This document shows positions 1-12,662 of a stretch of 64,000 nt of DNA, in pieces. The position numbers were made by a program, and so were the translations under genes. The DNA comes from Francisella adeliensis (GTDB taxonomy: Bacteria; Pseudomonadota; Gammaproteobacteria; Francisellales; Francisellaceae), in contig NZ_CP021781.1 in the NCBI RefSeq assembly GCF_003290445.1, positions 1,674,001 to 1,738,000 of the forward strand. Direction: 5' to 3'. The stretch's first letter is position 1. Every line of letters starts with the position of its first letter. The notes below the pieces were generated by a model. It did no database searches, was not told the DNA's origin, and saw only the letters and a program-made list of their open reading frames with translations.

Positions 1-317
1 ACTTCATAATTTATAGATGCACCTTTAGGTACAATAAATATACCTGTAGTAACGAAATCAGTACCGTAAATTAAAGAACTTTTTCCTTTAGCCTTATAAT
101 CTGTTCTTGAGGTATAAATAAAACTATTAAAAAATATACTTTCTCCTAGACTTGTTATACCTTCTGGGGAAGCAAGCTCAAAACCGCACTCAAAATCTTT
201 AGCTTGAAACCTTACATTTTTAAGCTCTTCTGGAACAATTCCATTAATCACATTATTAACATGTCCAACATAAGCTAAAGTTTGTGATTCATCATTAATC
301 TTTTTTATATTTATCAT
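1..317 (-). CDS. unrecognised protein, N-terminal part
   Basis: Open frame starting at ATG 317 and running off the left edge, so only about 105 N-terminal residues are visible. The protein begins MINIKKINDESQTLAYVGHV and shows no signal peptide, transmembrane segment or motif that I recognise. It begins 3 bp after the acetolactate synthase stop on the same strand, so the two genes are very probably one operon. The usual partner of a catabolic acetolactate synthase is acetolactate decarboxylase, but I see no decarboxylase signature in this part and do not assign that function. The gene is real by spacing and by an uninterrupted frame; the function is unknown. Confidence 0.6.
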   Translation of the reverse strand, partial: MINIKKINDESQTLAYVGHVNNVINGIVPEELKNVRFQAKDFECGFELASPEGITSLGESIFFNSFIYTSRTDYKAKGKSSLIYGTDFVTTGIFIVPKGASINYE

Positions 318-320
318 AGT

Positions 321-1967
321 TTAATGACCTACTCCCATATCTTGCACTTGTAAAAAAAGTTCCATATTATCAGAATAATCCATACTAACATTTATTAATG
401 TTGGCTTGTCACTAGTTAATGATTTGTTATATAGTTCCACAATATCTTCAGGTTTATTTGTCTGATAACCATCAGCACCAAAGGCTGAAGCAAATTTAGG
501 TATATCTATTTCACCTAAGTCAATCCCAGACCCACGCTTATACTTCATTAGCTCTTGTTCTTTCACCATATCATAACTACCATCTTGCCATACAAAATGA
601 GTTATTTTTATATTTTCACGAATAGCTGTTTCTAGCTCCATTGCTGAAAACAGAAATCCTCCATCTCCAGATATGCTTATGACTTTTTTATTTGGATTAG
701 CTAGCTTTACAGCCATTGCCCACGGTAGTGCAACTCCAAGGGTCTGCTGTCCATTACTAAACAATAGTTGATGAGGTTTATGAGATATTAAATAGCGGGC
801 TAACCACATATAAACAGAGCCAATATCACAACAAATAATTGTATCATCATCAATAACTTTATTAATTTCATTTACAAATCTAAGTGGGTGAATTCTATTA
901 TTTTTACCTTGCTTATTTACACCTGATTTTATCATATCAAATAATTGATTCTGTAAATCAGGGTAAGCGATTGATTTAACTTTAGAAAGCTTATCTGTCA
1001 GCAATCTAATATTTTCATGAATATTTCCAAGAACTTCACATTCTGGCTGATAATGATAATGAATATTTACAGGCTTATAATCCACATGAATGATCTGTTT
1101 ATTAATATCTGAATTCCAAACCTCTGCATCATATTCAAATAAGTTTAAACCTACTGTGATAACTAAGTCTGCCTGAGCAAGAACCTTGTCTCCAGGCTGA
1201 TTCTTAAACAAACCTACTCTGCCATAAAAATACTCAATTAAATTCCTAGGAATAACTCCTGCCCCCTGATATGTAGATATCACAGGTATCTTAAGTTTAT
1301 TCACTAACTTTATTATCTCATTAGCATTTTCAGACCTAGAAGCTTCTTGGCCTAGAAATAAAACCGGTGATTGAGCAGACTCTATCAATTTAATTGCATT
1401 TGAGATGTTTTGTTCACTTGCTCTACCAAAATTGATCGCTTCAGATTTCTTACACGGACTTATAGTAGTTGATTGTTGTAGAATATCTTGAGGTAAGCTA
1501 ATAAAACAACCTCCTGATTTAGGCTCTGTAGAAATACGAAAAGCATTCGCTATAGCTTCTGGAATAATTTCAGCACTTGTAACCTCTATACTTGATTTAG
1601 TTACAGATTCGAGTAATTTCGAATTATCTGCATTTTGATGAGTTTCTCTAAATTTCATATATAAAGCAACATTACCACCTAAAGCTACAACTGGATCTCC
1701 CTCTGTCGTTGCTGTTAAGAGTCCTGTTACTAAATTACCAACACCTGGACCTGATGTTACAAGTACTACTCCTGGCTTACCCGTAGTTCGACCATAAGCT
1801 GCTGCCATAAATGTGGCATTTTGCTCATGTCTACAAAGTATCAACTTAATTTTTGAGTCATGTAAGGCATCAAAAACTGTATCTATCTTTGCTCCAGGAA
1901 TCCCAAAAATATATTCGACATCATTCTCTTCTAAACATTTTACTACTAATTGTGCTGCTGTTTGCAT
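321..1967 (-). CDS. alsS: acetolactate synthase, catabolic type
   Basis: Thiamine-diphosphate enzyme that condenses two pyruvates to 2-acetolactate and CO2 in the cytoplasm. The 548-residue length is normal for the large-subunit or AlsS family. The N-terminal Pyr domain has GIPGAKID and the catalytic Glu of RHEQNA (E48). The C-terminal PP domain has GDGGFLFSAMELETA followed by the ThDP/Mg loop. No regulatory small subunit (ilvN type) lies next to it, and the GIPGAKID and RHEQNA wording is that of the FAD-independent catabolic AlsS, so acetoin or pH-related fermentation is more likely than branched-chain amino acid synthesis. That choice is inference. It is followed after 3 bp by an unrecognised gene. 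A GAGGG box lies about 12 bp before the ATG. Confidence 0.85.
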   Translation of the reverse strand: MQTAAQLVVKCLEENDVEYIFGIPGAKIDTVFDALHDSKIKLILCRHEQNATFMAAAYGRTTGKPGVVLVTSGPGVGNLVTGLLTATTEGDPVVALGGNVALYMKFRETHQNADNSKLLESVTKSSIEVTSAEIIPEAIANAFRISTEPKSGGCFISLPQDILQQSTTISPCKKSEAINFGRASEQNISNAIKLIESAQSPVLFLGQEASRSENANEIIKLVNKLKIPVISTYQGAGVIPRNLIEYFYGRVGLFKNQPGDKVLAQADLVITVGLNLFEYDAEVWNSDINKQIIHVDYKPVNIHYHYQPECEVLGNIHENIRLLTDKLSKVKSIAYPDLQNQLFDMIKSGVNKQGKNNRIHPLRFVNEINKVIDDDTIICCDIGSVYMWLARYLISHKPHQLLFSNGQQTLGVALPWAMAVKLANPNKKVISISGDGGFLFSAMELETAIRENIKITHFVWQDGSYDMVKEQELMKYKRGSGIDLGEIDIPKFASAFGADGYQTNKPEDIVELYNKSLTSDKPTLINVSMDYSDNMELFLQVQDMGVGH

Positions 1968-2101
1968 CAGAAAAAACCCTCATATATTATTTAAGCACTA
2001 ATTAAATCCTACCATAAGAGGTATAAGAAATCTGTATAAAACTCATACTACTAAATGGTTTAGGTGAAAAGTTGGATTACAGAAAAAATATTTATTTAGA
2101 A

Positions 2102-2677
2102 TTATTTGTTAACATTGAAGACGTCTTTATTTTTATGCTTTAACATAAAAAACTCTTTCATCATTGGCTTGAATTCTTCAAGAGTCATATTTTCATATGA
2201 CTTACTAAATGCTTTATCATCATATTTAGCTATAAACTCTACAGCATCATCATAATATGGATTATCTTTAAACTCATCTCTAAGATTTTTATTTAAACCA
2301 ATTTTATCCCAAAAATTATACCCTTGGAAAATAGAATGGTACTTTAGCATGAAGTAACATTTATCAGAGATATAGTTTCTAAGAAGTTCTGCTATAATGT
2401 GATCATGATTAAATGGGTCAAATATTTCACCCACATCATGTAACAAAGCAGAAATAACATAATCTAATTCCCTACCATCTTTATGTGCTAGCGTAGCAGA
2501 TTGTAAAGAATGCTCAAACCTATTAATAGGGAATCCTTCTTTAGAATCTTGCAATTTTAATAATAACGTTGAATACAGCTCAACTAAGTAATCTGAATCA
2601 CAGTACTTATTCAAACCATCAATAACATTTTTAATATCATCAGCTGTTGATTGGTCCATGCTCTTATAATCGCTCAT
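2102..2677 (-). CDS. HD-domain protein, PhnZ/MIOX-like
   Basis: Cytoplasmic protein of 191 residues. An HD-type metal site is visible: His of RFEHSLQSA, the HD pair of ALLHDVGEI, a second His-Asp in FNHDHI, and a later His in LKYHSIF, followed by a conserved-looking Asp in AKYDDKAF. This spacing resembles the mixed-valence di-iron HD oxygenases (PhnZ and myo-inositol oxygenase type) more than nucleotide phosphohydrolases. That is my reading of the pattern, and the substrate is unknown. No phosphonate genes are nearby. It lies between the rRNA operon terminator and alsS on the same strand, with 134 bp to alsS, so it is probably transcribed separately. Confidence 0.7.
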   Translation of the reverse strand: MSDYKSMDQSTADDIKNVIDGLNKYCDSDYLVELYSTLLLKLQDSKEGFPINRFEHSLQSATLAHKDGRELDYVISALLHDVGEIFDPFNHDHIIAELLRNYISDKCYFMLKYHSIFQGYNFWDKIGLNKNLRDEFKDNPYYDDAVEFIAKYDDKAFSKSYENMTLEEFKPMMKEFFMLKHKNKDVFNVNK

Positions 2678-2842
2678 AATTATTTACCTTTACATATATT
2701 AGACACATATTCAGTATAAGCAGAAAATTGCAAAAAATATATAAAGAACCACCTTTACTAAGGTTAATTATAGTTAATAGTTTAGAAAATAAACCAACCA
2801 ATCATCTAAGTGAACGATCTTAATCGGTATATTTTAAGGCAA

Positions 2843-2880
2843 AAAAAAGCCCCACTAGAGGTTATCTAATGGGGCTTTTA
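2843..2880 (-). terminator. rho-independent terminator of the rRNA operon
   Basis: Read on the minus strand, arms AAAGCCCCA and TGGGGCTTT close a loop of about 15 nt and are followed by a run of T. It sits about 40 bp beyond the 3' end of 5S rRNA, the expected place for the rrn operon terminator. The T-run is clear only on the minus strand. Confidence 0.88.
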
Positions 2881-2921
2881 ATATGTGCTCATTGTTGTTG
2901 AGTCTTTTATTATAGAATAAA

Positions 2922-3034
2922 ATGGCGACTACCTACTTTCACTTAGCGAATGCTAAACTATCATCGGCGTGTTATAGTTTCACTTCTGAGTTCGGAATGG
3001 GATCAGGTGGTACCTACAAGCTATCATCGCCAAA
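2922..3034 (-). rRNA. rrf: 5S ribosomal RNA
   Basis: The complement carries the typical 5S layout, with closing-helix halves TGGCGA and TCGCCA and the conserved interior read on the plus strand as gagttcggaatgggatcagg. Ends are estimated from the terminal helix and may be off by a few bases. It is the last gene of the operon, about 80 bp after 23S. Confidence 0.9.
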
Positions 3035-3116
3035 ACTTTAATCTCTAATGTTTTGGTTTTGTATTTTACTGTTTAATTGCATATCAATAAAGATATTTAA
3101 CAATTCAGCATAGAAA

Positions 3117-6005
<2,889 letters not shown>

Positions 6006-6055
6006 TATCTCTATACTAAATTGTTAAATATCTCTATCTTCATGCAAATAAATAT

Positions 6056-6131
6056 TGGTGGAGCCTAGCGGGATCGAACCGCTGACCCCCTGCGTGCAAA
6101 GCAGGTGCTCTCCCAGCTGAGCTAAGGCCCC
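6056..6131 (-). tRNA. tRNA-Ala (TGC)
   Basis: 76-nt tRNA in the 16S-23S spacer with acceptor stem GGGGCCT/AGGCTCC (one mismatch or wobble), anticodon TGC in TTTGCAC, and an encoded CCA end. Position and sequence match the usual second spacer tRNA of gammaproteobacterial rRNA operons. Confidence 0.95.
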
Positions 6132-6172
6132 AATATGTTTTATACTCCCAACATCTTACGATGTTCAGAAAA

Positions 6173-6249
<77 letters not shown>

Positions 6250-6345
6250 GTATTTATTTACACTAAAATATATTATCTACAAACACTAAGTTAAATCACT
6301 TGAGAAACAACAGTTAAAGTTTATTTCTATTTTTCGTATTTCCTT

Positions 6346-7879
<1,534 letters not shown>

Positions 7880-8022
7880 AATCTATTTCTGACTCTAACT
7901 ACTGTTCACTCAAATTCATTAACAAAGTGTTTGTATATAATATATCTATTAAATATCTCGATGACCGCAAACCTAATCGCTGCCTCGCTTCCCGTTGCAT
8001 CACTCCCAACCGGTGAAGACAT

Positions 8023-8051
8023 ATAATACACATCACATTTACAAAACGCAA
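8023..8051 (-). promoter_or_regulatory. rRNA operon promoter
   Basis: On the minus strand, a -35 TTGCGT (8051-8046), a 17-bp spacer and a -10 TATTAT (8028-8023) are followed by a G/C-containing discriminator. It lies about 140 bp upstream of mature 16S. The rest of the 7880-8213 gap is leader DNA and AT-rich upstream sequence. I see no gene in it. Confidence 0.7.
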
Positions 8052-8213
8052 CTACTTTTTACATCTTTTTGAAGGTTTTTTAAAATTTATCATTTTAACC
8101 ACTTTAATACACCATTCTGGTGAAAATATGTTCACGCTTTATAACGATTATAATCTTGGACCTTACTAAAACCATTAGATATTCAAATTAAATATTTTTA
8201 AAAGAAATAATTC

Positions 8214-9152
8214 TTATTCAACAAAACCATCTGTTGCTTTAACTAAAGCCTCTACAATTCCTGGCTCGCTTATAGAGTGACCTGCATCTGAGATTATCTC
8301 TAGCTTTGCTGTTGGCCATGCTTTATGTAGATCCCAAGCAGAAGCTGCTGGACAAACCATATCGTAGCGTCCTTGTACAATAACTCCAGGTATGTTTGCT
8401 ATTTTATGAGCATTTTTAAGTAGTTGAGCCTCTTCTAAGAAGAGTTTATTTTTAAAGAAATGACATTCAATTCGTGCAAAAGCTAAACTAAACTTATCAC
8501 CCGCATATTTGAGTATAGCTTCCTTATCCATAAACAACTTACTTATTGATGCTTCCCAAACACTCCAAGCAATAGCGGCTTTTTGTTTGAGAGCCTTATT
8601 CTCACCTGTGAGTATATTATAGTAAGCAGATAAGAAATCATTTCTTTGCTCCACTGGGATTGGTTCTACATATTTTTCCCACATATCAGGAAATACTTCA
8701 CTTGCACCATGTTGATACATCCAAGAGATTTCTTTAGCTCTACCAAAAAAGATTCCCCTAAGAACAAGTTCTGTAACAACTTCGGGATACTTTTGAGCAT
8801 AAGCTAACCCTAGAGTACTACCCCAAGACCCTCCAAACACCATCCATCTACCTATACCAAGCTTTTTACGAATCTTCTCAAAATCCTCTATCAGATGTTG
8901 AGTAGTGTTTTCTTCAATTTCTGCAAAAGGCGTGCTTTGTCCACAACCTCGTTGATCAACTAAAACAATGCGATATTTATCTGGATTAAAATATCTCCTG
9001 TAACTTGGCTGAATACCTCCACCAGGCCCTCCATGCACAAACACAACAGGCTTGCCTTTTGGGTTACCACATTCTTCAAAAAATATTGTGTGAAGATCTG
9101 ACACTTTCAACAACTCTTTATTATATGGTTCTATTTCTGGATATAGTGACAT
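8214..9152 (-). CDS. pip: proline iminopeptidase
   Basis: Cytoplasmic alpha/beta hydrolase (peptidase family S33) that removes N-terminal proline from peptides. The oxyanion-hole motif HGGPGGG is near residue 40, the nucleophile Ser109 lies in GGSWGS, the acid Asp is in QGRYDMVCP, and the His is in DAGHS near the C terminus. The 312-residue length is typical. I use ATG 9152 (MSLYPEIEPY). An in-frame TTG at 9164 would add four residues, but the family normally begins with the M-x-x-Y-P-x-I-x-P-Y pattern. It is monocistronic, separated from rrn by the promoter region. Confidence 0.92.
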   Translation of the reverse strand: MSLYPEIEPYNKELLKVSDLHTIFFEECGNPKGKPVVFVHGGPGGGIQPSYRRYFNPDKYRIVLVDQRGCGQSTPFAEIEENTTQHLIEDFEKIRKKLGIGRWMVFGGSWGSTLGLAYAQKYPEVVTELVLRGIFFGRAKEISWMYQHGASEVFPDMWEKYVEPIPVEQRNDFLSAYYNILTGENKALKQKAAIAWSVWEASISKLFMDKEAILKYAGDKFSLAFARIECHFFKNKLFLEEAQLLKNAHKIANIPGVIVQGRYDMVCPAASAWDLHKAWPTAKLEIISDAGHSISEPGIVEALVKATDGFVE

Positions 9153-9360
9153 GACAATTCCCAAAGTTAATTACTATCATTCAACATAATACTCCCAACA
9201 AATTGACATTTAAATATATAATTCGCTACTCATACTGAATTTATTTCTGTCTTACACTATTCTTAATATGTAGTAAGCTATAATGGTTTCTTAGATTGAC
9301 TCAATAATCTTTGTAATTATACTTTTACTTTATAATTTAAACATAAAAGGAATTAAAGAA

Positions 9361-9849
9361 ATGACTCATGAATATCTGCTTTGGATAGCTCTTGCCGCTT
9401 ATAGCATCCATGTACTAGAAGAGCTTATACTTGATTGGAGAAGCTGGGCAAGATCATCATTAGGCCTAAAGCAAATGCAATGGAGTACATTCTATACTGC
9501 AAATGCTGCTGTAATGTTTATCTCAATATCTTCTGCAATGATAGGTTGGCATTTACCAGCCTTCGGCTTGATAATAGCAGCTTTAATGCTTATCAATGGA
9601 ATATTTTTTCATATTCTGCCAACGATATTCCAAAAAAATATATCTCCTGGTGTAATCACATCTATATTACTTTTCTTGCCAATCTCTAGCTGGATTTATT
9701 ATGGAGCATATTTAGATGGTGTATTGAGCATATCTACATTTACTATATCTTTAATTCTAGGAGGGCTATTAATGGCTTCTCCACTTATATTCTTGAAAAT
9801 TAATGACAGAATTATTAAAAACATTAGCAAAGAAGATGCCTCTCAATAG
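9361..9849 (+). CDS. HXXEE-domain membrane protein
   Basis: Polytopic inner-membrane protein of 162 residues with about five hydrophobic segments. Near the N terminus it has HVLEEL, the HxxEE signature of the domain family of the same name, whose biochemical role is unknown. An AAAGGA ribosome site lies 8-12 bp before the ATG. It converges on the lipocalin gene, with only 14 bp between the stops, and no terminator hairpin is evident. Confidence 0.75.
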   Translation: MTHEYLLWIALAAYSIHVLEELILDWRSWARSSLGLKQMQWSTFYTANAAVMFISISSAMIGWHLPAFGLIIAALMLINGIFFHILPTIFQKNISPGVITSILLFLPISSWIYYGAYLDGVLSISTFTISLILGGLLMASPLIFLKINDRIIKNISKEDASQ

Positions 9850-9863
9850 AGATGTTTCCTTAT

Positions 9864-10385
9864 TTACTGCTGCTTAACCCATATAAGGTCACTCGTGTTA
9901 TAACCAAGTTCTTTAGCTTTAGATACAAAATCTTCTTTTACATTTTTAGGCACTGTAGGTGTCCTAGATAACAACCATAGATAATCTTTATCATCACCAG
10001 CAATATAAGCATATTTATAATTATCATCTAACTCAAACACTATGTAAACTCCATAAAACGGCCTAAAGAATGAAACTTTTAAGAATGCTGTATCTTGGTT
10101 ACCAACAAATTTTGCTATACCATCTGCGTAAGTTCTTTCACCTGTTTTAGCATTAACACCACTATTAACCACTTTGATTGAACCATCAGAGTTTAGACTG
10201 TACTCTGCTGTTACATTAGTCATACCTTTTTCAAAACGATTATCAAAACGAGCTATCTCATACCATTTACCAAGATACTTTTTTGCTTGAAAATTTTTAA
10301 CCGGCTCTATATTTGAAGGCTTTGTAACACAGCCACTTAAAAATACCACACTAACAGCAAATAGACATATAATTACTTTTTTCAT
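9864..10385 (-). CDS. blc: outer-membrane lipocalin lipoprotein
   Basis: A lipoprotein signal peptide ends in a lipobox (FLSGC, Cys19), followed by a lipocalin fold. The Blc/apolipoprotein D first motif is KYLGKWYEIARFDNRFEKG, with YSLNSDGSIKV after it and an RTP motif near the C terminus. The 173-residue length is typical. The family binds lysophospholipids or fatty acids at the outer membrane and is often stress induced. The sequence shows the fold and the anchoring; the ligand is family knowledge. Confidence 0.9.
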   Translation of the reverse strand: MKKVIICLFAVSVVFLSGCVTKPSNIEPVKNFQAKKYLGKWYEIARFDNRFEKGMTNVTAEYSLNSDGSIKVVNSGVNAKTGERTYADGIAKFVGNQDTAFLKVSFFRPFYGVYIVFELDDNYKYAYIAGDDKDYLWLLSRTPTVPKNVKEDFVSKAKELGYNTSDLIWVKQQ

Positions 10386-10469
10386 CTTAAAACTCTTAAT
10401 ACTTTTGTTATAACAATTAATATAATAAACTACTTATAGCTACTTTAAATAATTAAACTTTCTTAACCT

Positions 10470-11447
10470 ATGCAAACAAACTACTTAGATTTTATTAAAA
10501 AGCCAGATATATCAAATACTAAGACTTTTGTAATAAGTGGTGATGAGCCACTACAAAGGTTTAATGCTATTGAGAAAATAACTGACTCATTTAAAAATAA
10601 AGGTTTTGAGATAGTTAGACACGATTTAACCGAACAAAAACATGACTCACTATACGACGAAGCTGATAGCTTAAGCTTATTTGCTATGGATAAGCTTGTA
10701 CAATTCAACATCGAGAAACCACCACAAAAAAATCTTCAAAAAGCACTAATCGAAAACTTAACTAAATCTAGTGATAATGTTTATATTTTAGTATTTCACG
10801 GATTAAAAAAACAAACCTTAAGTGCTAAATGGTTTCAATCAATTACAAATAATGCTGAACACATCCATATTTATCAACCAAACTTTCAAGCATCAATCAA
10901 TATAATTAAACATGAAATCACTCAGACTAACTTAAAACTAAATGATAATGCTATTGCACTTTTAGCTCAAAAAACAGAAGGGAATCTAATAGCCACAAAG
11001 CAAATACTAAAGCTTTTAAGCAGACAAAATGAAAATAATTTTGATGAGGTTAACATTAGGCCATTTTTACACGAACACGCCAGCTTTGATGTGTTTGATC
11101 TATCTGATGCTATATTAATGCAACAAAAAGCTAAGGCTTTAACTATATTAAACAGTATACTGATAGAAAACGATAAACCACCTCTTGTGCTTTGGACCTT
11201 AAAAAAAGAATTGCGAATACTTTCTCAACTTAAGGCGACTCAAAATACCTATTACCAGAAGATATTTAAAGATAACAATATCTGGGCTTCCAAACAAAAG
11301 TACTACTCTAGTTTGATAAATAAAATCAACCTTTCAACAATCACTAATGCCTTAGAAAAATGTCTTGATGCAGACCTATATATTAAAGGCGCAAAAAAAG
11401 GCAATATAAAACTCACTCTAAACGAGATTACATACAGTCTTTTTTAA
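10470..11447 (+). CDS. holA: DNA polymerase III delta subunit
   Basis: Clamp-loader delta subunit, which opens the beta sliding clamp. At 325 residues it is slightly shorter than E. coli HolA (343). Recognisable are the N-terminal FVISGDEPLQ (the family's 'YLLxGxEPLL' region), the ALIENL/VYILVFHGLKK stretch, and AKALTILNSILIENDKPPLVLWTLKKELR, typical of domain III. The usual upstream neighbour lptE is absent here. It stands alone on the plus strand, 84 bp from the divergent blc gene. Confidence 0.85.
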   Translation: MQTNYLDFIKKPDISNTKTFVISGDEPLQRFNAIEKITDSFKNKGFEIVRHDLTEQKHDSLYDEADSLSLFAMDKLVQFNIEKPPQKNLQKALIENLTKSSDNVYILVFHGLKKQTLSAKWFQSITNNAEHIHIYQPNFQASINIIKHEITQTNLKLNDNAIALLAQKTEGNLIATKQILKLLSRQNENNFDEVNIRPFLHEHASFDVFDLSDAILMQQKAKALTILNSILIENDKPPLVLWTLKKELRILSQLKATQNTYYQKIFKDNNIWASKQKYYSSLINKINLSTITNALEKCLDADLYIKGAKKGNIKLTLNEITYSLF

Positions 11448-11540
11448 ATTTATAATCAATATTATTGGCTATCAAACATTTACTTTTTTGTACTAATTGG
11501 TATCATAATATTTGAAACAACAAAATAAAGGATTTTGATA

Positions 11541-12578
11541 ATGAGAGTAATGACAGCCGAGTATATTTGGATTGATGGAAGCGTGCCTGTACCTGAGCTT
11601 CGCTCAAAAACTAGAGTACTTCCCTTCCAAGAAATTACGAGCGCTACAGATTTTCCAGACTGGAGTTTTGATGGTTCGTCTACCAATCAAGCTACAGGCC
11701 ATGACTCTGATTGCATATTAAAACCAGTAAACTTTGTATTTGATCCACTTAGAGAATGTGGCTATCTTGTACTTTGCGAAGTATACAACCCAGATAACAA
11801 AACTCCTCATATAACAAACAACAGAGCTAAATTACGCTCTATTCTTGACAGTTCAATAGATCACGATATGTGGATTGGTTTTGAACAAGAGTATACAATG
11901 TTTCAAGATGGTAGACCGTTAGGTTGGCCAACTACAGGTTTCCCTGGACCTCAAGGACCATATTACTGTAGTGCTGGATCAGAAAAAGCATTTGGTCGCG
12001 ACCTTGTAGAAACTCACATGCAAGCATGTCTTGATGCGGGTATTTTATTCTACGGAATAAACGCTGAAGTAATGCCTGGTCAATGGGAGTTTCAAATAGG
12101 CCCAAGAGGTGTAGACGGCGAAGATGCTGGCATACTAAATGTATCTGATCATACTCATTTAGCGAGATGGTTATTAGAAAGGCTAGGTGAAGAGTACGAT
12201 ATAGCAGTTTCATTTTCAAACAAACCTATCAAGGGTGACTGGAATGGTGCTGGTATGCATGCTAACTTCTCTACTATAGGTACTAGAAGTGCTGAAACAG
12301 GTAAACAGACTATTGATAACATTGTCAAAAATTTAGAAAAAAATCATGCTAAAGATATCTTGGATTACGGGTTTGGTCTAGGCGATAGATTGACAGGTGA
12401 GCTTGAAACTAGTGACATTAACACGTTCAATGTTGGTGATGCTGATAGAGGTTGCTCAATCAGAATACCACGCCCTGTTGCTATCAAAGGCTATGGTTAC
12501 TTTGAAGATAGAAGACCTGGTGCTAACTCTGATCCCTACTTGGTTTCCGCAGCTCTTGCAGCAGCAACAGTAGCATAA
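11541..12578 (+). CDS. glnA: glutamine synthetase, GSII (eukaryotic-type) family
   Basis: Forms glutamine from glutamate, ammonia and ATP. At 345 residues it is far shorter than bacterial GSI (about 470) and matches GSII. The N-terminal beta-grasp has DFPDWSFDGSSTNQA. ATP and metal motifs are FEQEYTMF, AEVMPGQWEFQIGP, GDWNGAGMHANFS and SIRIPRP, with DRRPGANSDPY near the C terminus. I use ATG 11541, since AAAGGA lies 8 bp upstream; a TTG six bases earlier is less likely. GSII enzymes are not controlled by the adenylylation used on GSI. It is followed 84 bp later by a glutaminase that catalyses the reverse step. Confidence 0.93.
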   Translation: MRVMTAEYIWIDGSVPVPELRSKTRVLPFQEITSATDFPDWSFDGSSTNQATGHDSDCILKPVNFVFDPLRECGYLVLCEVYNPDNKTPHITNNRAKLRSILDSSIDHDMWIGFEQEYTMFQDGRPLGWPTTGFPGPQGPYYCSAGSEKAFGRDLVETHMQACLDAGILFYGINAEVMPGQWEFQIGPRGVDGEDAGILNVSDHTHLARWLLERLGEEYDIAVSFSNKPIKGDWNGAGMHANFSTIGTRSAETGKQTIDNIVKNLEKNHAKDILDYGFGLGDRLTGELETSDINTFNVGDADRGCSIRIPRPVAIKGYGYFEDRRPGANSDPYLVSAALAAATVA

Positions 12579-12662
12579 ACTTCTTTCAGAATTCTTTTTC
12601 TTTGTTATTCTTTAAACAATACATACTTCCACAAAACTAATTAAAATAAATAAAGGCTCATA

